NCBI GenBank assembly: GCA_020809705.1
Contig: CP085828.1
Span: forward strand, 3,162,001-3,226,000
Source: Calonectria ilicicola
Lineage: Eukaryota; Ascomycota; Sordariomycetes; Hypocreales; Nectriaceae
Direction: 5' to 3'
Length of the DNA: 64,000 nucleotides
Numbering within the stretch: the first letter of the stretch is position 1; each line of letters opens with the position of its first letter. The translations under genes were made by a program, and so were the position numbers. A model generated the notes under the pieces. That model was not told where the DNA came from. It searched no databases and saw only the letters and a list, made by a program, of their open reading frames with translations. Below, piece by piece: positions 11,604-22,126 of the stretch.

Positions 11604-13100
11604 GCTGGGTGGAATTAGCCACAAAAAGTTGAATTCATCTTCGTCTGTACACTATTTTATTTTCCTCTACAAACACACAGCGGCCTGTGTCAATTCGCGC
11701 TAGCGAGCTTGGGCACTTCTGCCATTGGAACTCTACTCGAGACAGCAAACGCCGTTTGCCTGGTCTCACACAACGTTCCAGCATGCACAACAAAAAGAAA
11801 GGACTTAAAAGAGGGGCTCACTCCAGCTGGTGTTTCACGGTGTTTGGTTCCCGTTTGGTTTTGTCTCTACTTGCTTCTTTGGCTTTTTTTCTTTTCTTTT
11901 TTTTTTCAATCTGTTATCTTCTCTGGTCATAATAGTGATATCCATTCGCGCATGGGAAACGCGCGTCTCTTTTCGTTTCTTTTTTTTCTATTTCTTTTTT
12001 ATTTTCTTTTCTTTTTTCGGAGGCTTCTGTGTTTATTTACTTTCCCTTGTCCATTGGAACTCGGTTAAAGCTTGTTTCAGCAAGGAGAGGAAAGCAGACC
12101 TCGCTAGGGAAATAGGATCACGGTTGGGGAAAGGCGAACGGGAGGGGCGCGGGCATATTTTTGGCGACAAGGTTTGGCTTTTTGGGGGCAGCGGAACGGA
12201 TATGGGAGGGAATAGGAAGGGTCTGTCTAGCTTTCCAGGGACAGGATGGCTTGCTGAAGCGAGTGTCTACCGTTATTGAAATGCAAACAAGCTACTGTGC
12301 ACAAAGTTGCATACAAAGATCTATTCCCGTCAGTGCTCGGTCCTTTTTTTGTGCATGTATAAGTCTATGTTGGTGTCTACGATTATCATGGCCTGATTTT
12401 GGCCCGCGCTTTTGCGCCCCCAGATGTCGATCGACAATCAGCTGCCAGATGAGGTCTCCGTCGTTTCGTATGTATATTAAGTGCACTGACTCTAGCATGG
12501 TCCAGCGTGGTTCAGCCCGCTATCCTATTCGGAAGGAATCTACCCAAACCAGATTGCCCAAAGACTTGGCACGCTCAGCATGCATGGCAGGATATTGGAA
12601 CCGAGAAGCCCGGGAATAGCTCGAAGAAAAACATGGACAATGAAAAACAATACTGCATGTTTTTCTTCCCTTCCTTTTACAGTCTAGATTCCATTATTGT
12701 TATTCTTGTCATCTGTTTTTCTTTTCTTTTTTCTTTTCATTCCCATATCACTGCCATGTATTTCGTCGCGTGTGGGCTGGCTATAGGGTTGGTCCATGGG
12801 TTTTTTTTTCTTTTTTGTGTGCGTGGAAAGGGGGGGGGGAGTCCGCGACGTAGCACATATCGAAGCTGTAATAAATGTAAATTTGGTGTTCGTATTTGAC
12901 GAGCTGAATCGTAGTGCATCGCGTTGTATCATCATCATCATCATATCGGAACGTCATTGTGTACATCGGGCGAGGAGTTATCTGATTTTGCACCCCAGCT
13001 CATGTTACATCGCACCACAAACTATTGAACGCGTAAAGCTAATTAAACAACCGAGAATAGCCAATCACGTCACATGCGCATTGTTATGAATAGAAACCTG

Positions 13101-13123
13101 AAAAAAAGAAAGAAAGAAAGAAA
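13101..13123. repeat. GAAA microsatellite
   Basis: An A-run is followed by tandem GAAA units. It is a simple repeat in non-coding DNA shortly before the diverged dispersed repeat at 13261. Confidence 0.8.
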
Positions 13124-13260
13124 CATAGATTTATGTAAATGCCCAAGTTCGAAACGAGATTAGGCATTACATCATAAAGGTTCTCTTCCACATGGCTAAC
13201 CTGATCTACAGGTCTACCGAGTGATCCGAGACTTGTACAATACATATCTTGGCCTCAGGC

Positions 13261-13434
13261 ACCACAGAACCTAATTGCTCAAAATGTCAATTTGGCAGTT
13301 AAAAATAAACAAATAAAGCGAATAAAAACAAAACCATATATTTAATTTATTTACTTATTTTTTTCACCAGGCGGCCGGGAAACAGCAGAACAAAGTAGAG
13401 AGGGTACAGCATTTCAAGGGCCACGTTGTATTTT
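13261..13434. repeat. Diverged dispersed repeat, copy A
   Basis: This segment aligns without large gaps over most of its length to 26832-27000. Shared blocks include ACCACAGAAC, AATTGCTCAAAATGT, a long A-rich block, GGCCGGGAAA and GTAGAGAG, ending at TTGTATT. Many differences are C here versus T in copy B. It lies in the 3' intergenic region of FUN30. The parent element is unknown. Confidence 0.7.
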
Positions 13435-13924
13435 CCCCTACCTGGAGAAGACGGCTTCCTTCTTCCTCCCCGCCATGCACAACTGTAGAATTGGCCTGCG
13501 TGTTTGTAGCTAAAAATGCCTATTCATTCCTCTATCCTTGTTGTATTTCCTGTCCATATTCTACTGAGCAATCGTCCAATGACGCCATCTACTCTAACCT
13601 ATGTACCGACACCTTTTTGTCTTGCTCCCTGTTCCCTACATGAATTCATAACAATACAAGCCACCTCGTACCATGAGAGGAGGTCTGTTCACCTCGTCGA
13701 GGGGCACTCTCCCTTCCCACCATCCACCTGAGCGATTCCAGTCATATGATTATCCATCCTCCAAGGATGCAAGTTCCCCCCCAAAGTATTAACACACCAG
13801 GCGCCGTGCCATGAAATAAAGGAAAAAAAATAGTAAAGAAAAAGAAAGCCTGCTGCTGTCACGCACATTATGTTCAACTGTTTCCTCACACTGGCTAAGG
13901 AGAGGTTGGACTCGCCATGCCTTC

Positions 13925-16900
13925 CTAAGGCGGCGTCATTCCTTCCTCCATCAGCATCTTGCGCACCTCAGTCTCGAGGTTTTGCGCCGCCTCGTTGGCA
14001 TCCTCCTCAATCTCACCCGTCACCTTCTTGGCAAGCTCAATCTTCTTCTGACAAGCCTTGTAGATGAGCTCCTCAACCGTGTTCTTTGAAATGAGTCTGA
14101 TGATTTCGACGTCGCGTTTCTGACCCAGGCGATGGGCCCGGTTTTCAGCCTGGATGTCATCCTGTGGGTTGTCCGACTGGTCAAAGATGATGACCTTGTT
14201 GGCAGCTGTCAAGTTGATGCCTGTTCCGCCCGCACCGGTGGTTAGAAGGAAAACAGGAATGCTCTCATTCTTGTTAAACTCATCAATCAGCGTCTGGCGC
14301 TCGGAAACATTGGTAGATCCCATCAGAACTCGATGTTGAATATCTCGAAGGGCAAGAACCTCCTGGAGCATCTCAATGACTCGCGAGAACTTGCTAAAGA
14401 CCAAGACCCGGTCGCCGTTCTTCTGGTATTCGCTAATCAACTCTAAAAGTTTCTTCACCTTGCCGCTGTCCATCTCCATACCGGGCGGCATATCGAAATC
14501 CTTGAGATAACGAGGGTAGTCTCGACACCAAAGGTGTAGCTCAAAGTCAGATGCATTCTTCAACTCCTGAATTAGGTGCTTAATATCGGGCTGATGAAGC
14601 TCATACTGTGGAACCTTGTCCATGAGAATTTTGGCCATCTTTTCAACCTTGGCATTGTCGAAGTGGCGACGGAACAGCAGCGGATGAATAGCTGCTTTGC
14701 GGAGTTGGATCCAGACGTTGTTCTGGTCATTCTGGCGACCAGTAGCACGAACCGTTCGTTTGGATGGCTCGAGTTTGAATATCTCCTCATATTCCAAGTA
14801 CGCGGACTTCTGAACGTCGGTCATTTCGCAGTGGACCACGTTGCAGATCTTGGGAGGCATGTCTGACAAGACTTGATCCTTGCGTCGTTGGAGAATGAAT
14901 GGTTCAAGGATGGTGCGGGCACGCTTGACACGCTCGCTGTACAAAAACGCACCGTTTCCAACATCGCGAATTGTCACCTTTTGACTAAACACGTATTTAA
15001 TCTGTTCCATGTAGCCCTGGAACATTGCTGGGTTGATAAAGTTAAGGAGAGAGGTCATTTCTAGTAGGTTGTTCTGCACAGGAGTACCTGAGATGTGTTA
15101 GCATTTATCTTTAGGCAAGGTAGATGTTGTACATACCTGTCAGCAACATTCTCCACGATGCTGGAATTCTTGAGAGATCCTTGTAGATTTTGGTACCCGG
15201 ATTTTTCATCTTGTGACCTTCGTCAAACACAGCTGCGTTCAGGTTGAATGACTTCATCGCCTCGATATCGTCCTGCGAGCCGATCTGGGAATATGTGGCC
15301 AGGACAACATGGAAATTTTCGGGGCTGCACTGAATCTCGTAGGTAATCTCTGCTCGTTCTGATTGAGAACCTCGGTACCCGATAACTGACACACCTGGCG
15401 CAAACCTTTTAAATTCACCTAGCCAGTTGTTGTAAGTACTGGGTGGGACAACCACCAAGTTAGGCCAAGGTTGCTCTCCATCTGGGTTATTTTCATACTC
15501 CTCCACGAGATGTGACATAAAAGAAATGACTTGGCAAGTTTTTCCCAGACCCATTTCGTCTGCTAGGATACATCCAATGTTGAATTTGTAGAGAATAGAC
15601 ATCCAGTTGAGACCGACAAGTTGGAACGGTTTCATCTGGCAGTGTCCATCCATAAATTTGGGTTGGCGGGAAATGGGCGGCCGGACGAATTTGCTGGCTG
15701 TGATGCTGGTAGGAGTAGGAGGGAGATCCTCGGAACCTTGCCGTCGTGATCTCTTGTCGTGACCGAAAACATCAATATCCCAAGTATCAACTTGGGTTTT
15801 GACTGCTTTGGCATCAGCCTCGCACTTGGCCACAACGTTGTCAATGGCAGAAACTGCATTAAGGAAAACCTCAACAGCATCAACGACACTGTCGCCAATG
15901 CTTATTCTGGACGACTTTCGTGCACCGGGTTTCTTGTTCATAGAGACCTTTCTGGCCTTGGAAAGGTCCTCGAATGGTCGCTTTTCAATAATGCATTCAA
16001 GTTGAGCCTCCTTCATTCCCGTAATCGCAGCCAACTCTTGGAGGGTGCTGCTATTGATAGTATTGAGAACTCGATCGTCATCGTCCTCGGATGGCACGTC
16101 GGAAATTTCCGCCTCGAATTCATCTTCCCGGTCGTTGTCCACGAGGTCGATAACCAGCGGGTCATCGCTCGAAGGAGGGCTCGAAATAAGTATTGGCGAG
16201 GCTTCTTTCCGGACACCTTGAATTAGTCGGCGTCGAGGCTTCTTTTGCGGACTAGGCGAAATCGTCCTGGATGGAGCGCGGGAAACTGATCGGGAGGATG
16301 TGTTTGATTGCATGGCAGCCTTGCTGATTAGGCGCCTGCCGGGCTTAGGCTTAGGCTGGGGTTGCGGAGCGTTCTGCTCCAGCCACTGGAGAGCATCCTC
16401 GAGATCGTTCTTACAGATTCGAAGAGCCTCTCTTGCTCTGTTGGCAGGGACCTTGTCACCAAAAACATCAAAGATTTGACGTAGTTTGCTGTTTATTTCT
16501 CGCTCGTTCGATTCGGGTTTGTAGGTAAAGGCCGAAATCTGTGCCTTAAACGTAGTCGGCTGAATATCCCCTCGAGGAGGTGTCAGGTCGTCTTCCTCAT
16601 CGTCAGAGATGAGACTGATTGGCTCCATGGCGGGTCGTTTCTTCGACATGATGGGTTGGGGTTTGGAGGGAGGACGAAAGAAGGTGCCAGCGGGAGCCAT
16701 TCGGTTTGCAAAACTTGACGACTTGGAGGGTTGTTGAAAGGGTGAAGAGGCGGGAACTTCAATAACGCTGCTGGGAGGCGATGATGACCTCAAGGACGCG
16801 AGACCGGGCTTGGATAGAACTTGTGTAGGTTGGGTAGTTTCTCGATCACGGAGAAAGGCAACGGGGGAGCAGGGGATGGTGTCGGCTCCCAACTCGTCAT

Positions 16901-16994
16901 CGTCATCGAGCGGCAACATGCTGCGGACGGTTGAAGGTGTTCGAGGCAGAGCGTTCGAGTGTCTTATGGGCAATGGTGAAGAACTTGCGGTCAT
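13925..16994 (-). CDS. FUN30: Fun30/SMARCAD1-type SNF2 chromatin remodeller with CUE domain
   Basis: Exons on the minus strand are 16994-15137 and 15087-13925, giving 1006 aa. The 49-bp intron has donor GTATGT and acceptor CAG, and joins ...MLLTG to TPVQNNLLEM. A CUE-like ubiquitin-binding region sits at about residues 164-206 (KLRQIFDVFGDKVP). The SNF2 ATPase has motif I DEMGLGKT (479-486) and the Fun30-type motif II DEGH (591-594) in place of DEAH. The helicase C-terminal half carries LLTTGAGGTGINLTAA and the motif VI region QAENRAHRLGQKRDV. In yeast, Fun30 acts in DNA end resection and silent chromatin, so nuclear nucleosome remodelling is inferred. The N-terminal 150 residues are Ser/Pro-rich. 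It is divergent from VMA21. Confidence 0.94.
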
Positions 16995-17354
16995 GGCTGA
17001 AGGAAGGCTAGAAAGAAAACAAATAAATAGGGAGAAAAGAGATTTACGGCGGGGGTAGGGATCTGAGATGAAAGTGAGGTGGAGATGAGGGTCGCTGGAA
17101 ACCGAGGACTAGGATCGTGCAAAGAGCGAGCCAGGGCATTCAGATGGCGCTAATTCAAAATGCTAACTAGTGAAAGGCGAAGTGCCTCTATTACCAACAG
17201 GGCTGCATTTGGTGCACAGGGGAAGCGAAAGGCGTGTCAGCAAAGAAGCTTGAACCGAGAGCCCTGGTGGCTGGCGGCGGTGGAGTTTTTTCTGGATCCC
17301 GTCTCGTTACAACGCGCTTTCGCCATAGGTGCAACGGGCAACCAGCGTCACGTC

Positions 17355-17364
17355 GGCACGTGCC
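17355..17364. promoter_or_regulatory. E-box in 10-bp palindrome GGCACGTGCC
   Basis: This is a perfect palindrome around CACGTG, the consensus of bHLH factors such as Cbf1. It lies about 375 bp upstream of VMA21 and 361 bp upstream of FUN30. Binding is inferred from the motif only. Confidence 0.45.
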
Positions 17365-17590
17365 CACTTAAACCGCGTTAATGGAGGGTGTATCCCATAG
17401 GCCACGGTTGGTGGTTTGTTGTTGTGAACGTGGCAAGCCACGAATTTGGCTGCATGAAAAGCAATCCATTTTGGTAATGTTTATTTTACAGAGAGAAAAC
17501 ACGTAGGTTAGGTGCCAGCATTGGGCTGCCCAGGCAGTTAATTGCTCAATTGCCGTCTGCCTGGTACCAACTGCATCCCACTATAACACG

Positions 17591-17604
17591 CCTGCACGTG
17601 CAGG
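17591..17604. promoter_or_regulatory. E-box in 14-bp palindrome CCTGCACGTGCAGG
   Basis: This perfect 14-bp palindrome is centred on CACGTG, 135 bp upstream of the VMA21 start. The length of the symmetry beyond the 6-bp core makes chance less likely than for a bare E-box. Confidence 0.5.
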
Positions 17605-17722
17605 TGGGTCGCCAGCTATCATCCCTCCATTTGTCTAGCTACCAAACTCATCATCCATTGCAGTGACGGACCAAATAAGCCAGAACCTCATCTCCATCAT
17701 CAAATCCAACACCCTCACGCAT

Positions 17723-17728
17723 CACGTG
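17723..17728. promoter_or_regulatory. E-box CACGTG next to VMA21 start
   Basis: CACGTG lies 11 bp upstream of the VMA21 ATG, so it is probably within the 5' leader or at the transcription start. It is the third E-box of this spacer. Confidence 0.4.
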
Positions 17729-17738
17729 CAGCAACAAG

Positions 17739-18197
17739 ATGGCGACCCGACGCATTGTTGCTACCGAGAAGACCATCCTCGACAAGGACGAAACTGTCGA
17801 GGAGAAGTCCAACATCAGCCCTGCCGTCCCAAAGTGCGACCTGTCCCCATCTCTAGCTTTCGCCCCCAAGCTAGGGTTCCTATATGAGCTTTGAAAACTA
17901 ATCACCCACAATAGCGATGTCATCTTTAAGCTCGTGGCATTCACCCTCGCCATGATCGTGGTCCCCATCGGATCCTATTTCCTCACTGTCAACACCATTT
18001 TCTCAGGTACACATATTCTGCATTTGCTTGCGTCAGCTTTCCAGCTAATCCGTAACCTAGGCAACTCATCATTTGCGGGTGGTCTGGCCGCCCTCATGGC
18101 CAATGTCGTTCTTATTGGCTATATTATTGTTGCCATGAGGGAAGATCAATCTGAACAGTTGGATAAAGCCAAGCCAGAAAGTAAAAAGGATCAATAA
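17739..18197 (+). CDS. VMA21: V-ATPase assembly factor Vma21
   Basis: Exons are 17739-17833, 17915-18006 and 18061-18197, giving 107 aa. Intron 1 has the weak donor GTGCGA with branch CTAAT; intron 2 has donor GTACAC and acceptor TAG. Frames join as VPNDVIFKLV and IFSGNSSFAG. The protein has two membrane segments (about residues 33-58 and 66-87) and a cytosolic tail ending in KKDQ, a KKxx ER-retrieval signal. In yeast, Vma21 is an ER membrane chaperone for assembly of the V0 sector, and the di-lysine signal returns it from the Golgi. An AATAAA overlaps the stop codon. Length, topology and the NTIFSG...GGLAALMANVVLIGYII pattern match the family well. Confidence 0.95.
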
Positions 18198-18873
18198 ATA
18201 ATGGCAAACGATAAGGGTTTTATTACCCTCACCAGCGGCCTCACATATTCAATTACGCTCTCTTCATCACACTCAAATCATATGGGCACATTTAAAATTT
18301 TGTGGCGTGTCAATTATTTCTCTTATCTTCGAGGCGTGTAGCAAAGACATGTCGTCTTGGCAGAGCCGGACCACAATTATCTTCTACAGCCACTGCTATA
18401 TGCTATGTAATCGGAGAACAATAATTAGGGTGCGATTGCTGTGAGCATGTCCACCATCTGCTGTGTTCACCTCAATGATTCTCAATCCATTCCAAAACAA
18501 AGTGAACCTATCAACGCCTCGTACAAGTCTCGTATGTTGATATGTACCATCCAGCGCCACCGCCATATGCCTTGTCTCTATACATGAGACGATCGAAGAG
18601 TGACTTTGAAGACAGACTAAAAAAAAACAGGAACACAGCCTGAGTGGCTGTTATCCCCTAATCACTTCCCCCAATGAGTTTATGACTTGGGCAGAAAGAG
18701 TATAGAGTATCCCACATACTGCAGAGAATCCCACATAGCTCAGCGTAGCCGAGGGGCTATTCTGCCTGCAGAACCTAGAAAGGGGTATCGACAAAGGAAA
18801 GTATTTGAATGAAACGTGTGGGGGCAAAATATGAGAGTGTCTCCTATATCTTCAAGAAGCCGTCTTCGCTGGC
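18198..18873. other. Convergent 3' intergenic region, VMA21 / DUF2406 gene
   Basis: These 676 bp between convergent stop codons carry the 3' untranslated regions of both genes. I see no gene in them. Confidence 0.6.
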
Positions 18874-20251
18874 TCAAGAATTTTTGCTGAATCGACGAGC
18901 AAACCAACTTTTACGCTTCTCTGGAGCCGGCTGCTGCTGTTGCTGCTGCTGAGTCGACGTCCGCCTTAGAAGCGTATTCTTCTGCTTTCCTTGCGGTGGT
19001 GGTGGTGGTGCAGCGGGCTGTTGCACAGGAGCGGATGGTGCCGAAGCCGGTGCCCGCTGTGGCTGAGGTCGCCCCTGTCCATTAGCACCAGGTGCCAGAT
19101 AACCACGCTGGTATGGTTGGCTTTGGCCAGGTCGGTAATCATTTGGCTGTCGCTTAGCAGGCATTGTGCGGTCGATGGAGCTGTTGTCACTGCTCGTGGG
19201 ATCAGTCTGGTAGCCGGCCTGTTCTGAGTTGCCGCTGCCGGCGGCTGACGTCACAGTTTCATATGATCGGTCCTTGTGAGGCATTGGGTATACACCCTGG
19301 TTGCGCCCATAGTTTTGGTATTGAGGATCCGTTTGTGTTCGAGATACGCGCTGTCGGTTCGGGCCATTGCTATAGTTGTTGGCATACTGCTGTGGATCGT
19401 TATAATAACTCTGTCGTGGGCCAAGGTCAAATTGAGTGTGCTCTGGTCGAAACGATACAGGTCGATTGTTGTAATAGCCGTCGTAAGCGTAGCGAGGTTG
19501 GTTGCCGCTGCTCATTGTGCTGCTTCGTCGGTTCCAGTTGGAATCACCATCTTGGAGCTGTTAGTAAAGCTCGACTGAAATGTCTCGGATCCGCTGGGAC
19601 GCTCACCATTACCGCCATACAGCGATTTCCTTGCATAACCTCCATCGATAGCCGCCTCGAAGCTTCGAATCGTATCAAGAGGTCGTTCCCACCTGTTGCG
19701 GGTCGGGTTCGATTTATCTGGGTCAGCTATATGTGGGTTAGCAAAAAAATCTTCCGCACGACGTCAGGCAAGACAAACCAATCGCATTGCCAAAAGCATC
19801 CTTGTGTTGGATGGAGCGCAACGGCGCGTAAGCCATTTCTGTTTTCATGGCGGCGAGAGTGGCTAATGCCCTTGTTAGTTCAAAGTTCCAACACGACTCG
19901 TGGGTGTGAAATCATGGTATGCGACATACCAGGCTCGGCCTCGCTGATAGCAAGTGTCGGGTCGGCTTTGCTGTGTAGGCGCTTGGCTTCTTTTTCAGCG
20001 GAGGTTTCGTGTAAGTCCTTGCTGCCGGAGCTCTTGTGCGATTTTTGCGAGTGAAAACTGAAGGTTCTTGATCTGCTGTGCTGATGCTGGGGTTGAGCGG
20101 GCCGTTGATGCGTTGACACAGGCGGCGTCTGATATGTCTGCGGTTGTGGCTGCTGTTGCGAATATGACTGCTGAGGATAGTACTGCTGCTGCGCCTGGCG
20201 GGAGGACGACGGCAGCGTGTGCTGGCGATATTGCTCTGCGGATGTCGCCAT
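18874..20251 (-). CDS. DUF2406 family protein
   Basis: Minus-strand exons are 20251-19930, 19862-19779, 19726-19607 and 19550-18874, giving 400 aa. The third intron must use an AAG acceptor (19553-19551): the nearer CAG lies only two bases after the CTAAC branch and would shift the frame into a stop. The N-terminus is Gln-rich. The conserved core runs from about residue 95 to 165 and includes ADPTLAISEAEP, RSIQHKDAFGN, DPDKSNPTR and WERPLDTIRSFEAAI, which match fungal DUF2406. The C-terminal half is low-complexity with a run of seven Gln, ending in the basic KSWFARRFSKN. Yeast relatives are poorly characterised, so no function is given. An in-frame ATG at 20284 is an alternative start. Confidence 0.88.
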
Positions 20252-22111
20252 GGCCGTGGATGCTGGGGGACGCTGTTTTATCAAACTGGAGTTGGTCGTG
20301 GGCTGTGGAGCTCAGGATCTTGGAACGGCCCCTGCGGTGCAAGGCAAGGGTATTTCGAAGTGATAATGACGGGACCGAGTGGAGGCGCCAGTTACAGAAG
20401 CAATCGACCGATGCGATGCAATGCTCTGTCGTGATGGAGATTGATGAGGGGACCAGGCAAGGACAGGCGGGTGCAACGAGTGAACGGGGTGCCCGGGGGG
20501 AGCAACACCAAACGGCGACTAGCAAGGAAATTGGGCGCTCGACCTGGATAGGAGATTTCGTGGTGGAGATTGAGGATAGTAGGAGGAGAGAGGTTGGGGT
20601 CTTTGGGACTTTCTGGACTTGCACCTAAGCTATGGGCCAAGACAAGCCACGCAGCGTGTCAAGAGGTGGGCTGCTTCCGGCGGCTTGGAGGCCCTGTTTT
20701 TTTGGGGCACTTCAGCTCACGACAGACGTGTTGCGGGTCTTCGGTAGCGCTATCAACGAGCAATAGTGGGGCTGCTCGTGGGCACCTGCGGCCGGGCCAG
20801 GGATGTGTCGAGATGGTTGCGTGTGCAGCCAGAGAGTAAATGTGGGTTCGATGGTTTGGTTGGTGCGTCGCAGGATGGTCTTGGATGGCCCGATTACCCA
20901 GAGAGGGTGGGTTGAGAAAAAGGCCTTCGCAGATGCAACTCTAAAACATGGGAGGGAAAACAAGTAGAGAGGAAAAGGGGGCCCTGACCATGGATGAGAA
21001 TCACAGTCGAGGGAACAACCCAGCAAGAGGCAGAAATGCAAAACCGTCCACGTTCCCACGCGCTGGCGGGAATGCTATTGTGGCGACACAATTCGTCAAT
21101 GAGACGGTGACAGGGCTCCCACGCAGGAGCGCCCAGGCAACGCGACGACCGGAAAAGCAGGCCGCTAGCAGACCAGGTACTGAAATCTCACCTTATCGGC
21201 ACCGCGAAACACCCCTGTTCCGCGCGGCGCTTTCTGCGTGCCTGTCGTTGCTATTTCTTGCTTTGTGACTGAGACGGCAAAATTTCGTCCCAAGCCTGCT
21301 AAAATGGACTCGCGTAAAATGTCTCGCAGAGGCTGTCGAATGTTTCTTCCGTATCGCTGGGTGGTGTCGCGTATCGAATCTTTTAATACAGCCACTTGAG
21401 ATATGTCTCTTCGGTGGCTGGCTAGTTGGCTTGTTCTATTTTCTTTTTTGTTTTATTTTCTCCGGGGGGTTGCTTTGAGTGGGCTTGGCTATTCTGCTAT
21501 TGCCAGCCAGGCCTTTTTTTTCTTAGTGACTGGTGTTATTGGGTAAACGAGGTTGGGATGTTCTGTTTTGTCGTGTCTTGACGTCACTTCCAGTCCCTCA
21601 AGTGGATTCTTGTTCCATGAACCCAGCGCTTCGTGCTTTAGGGCCTGTCGTCTCTGGGACACTCGTCTCGATTTAAAGTGGCTTGCCTTGTGGGTGGCCT
21701 CGTTGGACGATGTGACGGGCCAATGGCTCGGTCGTCTTGTGGGTTTGCTGGAAGATGTGCTCCGTAGCTTCGTTCCAAGCGCTGCGAGACTGCAGGCGGC
21801 GACGCGGCCTGTCTGACTGGAGTCTGATGCTGGGTATGCGGTGCCGCCGGGCTAGAACGACGGTCAATTGTCAATCGTTATCTCTAGGGCCGTGTGTACT
21901 TTTGGGCTGACGGCACTAGGCTCCGGGGTGTCCTTGGAGATTTGAATCGCGCGTCGGGTGAAATATAGTGGTTCTTGTCGCCGGGTACTACCGTACAATG
22001 TAATGTAAATGGATCCGTCGCAATTATCGTGCGTCTGTGGGTTTGGCGCGCACAGGGCAGAGGAGAGTCGGGTGAAAAGTGCAGATAATTAAGGTCCTTA
22101 GGTGAGCGAGA

Positions 22112-22126
22112 GGGAGGGAGGGAGGG
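22112..22126 (+). repeat. G-quadruplex-capable tract GGGAGGGAGGGAGGG
   Basis: Four G3 runs are separated by single A residues, a canonical G4 motif on the + strand in non-coding DNA. Confidence 0.6.

Larger units (their letters stand above)
11604..13924. other. Intergenic region between Myb-like gene and FUN30
   Basis: This 2.3 kb stretch lies between the 3' ends of two convergent genes. It holds long T/C-rich tracts (about 11881-11909 and 11969-12017), a G-run of ten (about 12830-12839), an ATC microsatellite (about 12931-12943), a GAAA microsatellite (13101-13123) and one copy of a diverged repeat (13261-13434). I see no coding region with a plausible splice model. Confidence 0.55.
16995..17738. 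promoter_or_regulatory. Shared FUN30/VMA21 divergent promoter region
   Basis: The 744 bp between two divergent start codons must hold both promoters. It contains three CACGTG E-boxes, two of them inside longer perfect palindromes. No open frame here is credible. Confidence 0.6.
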
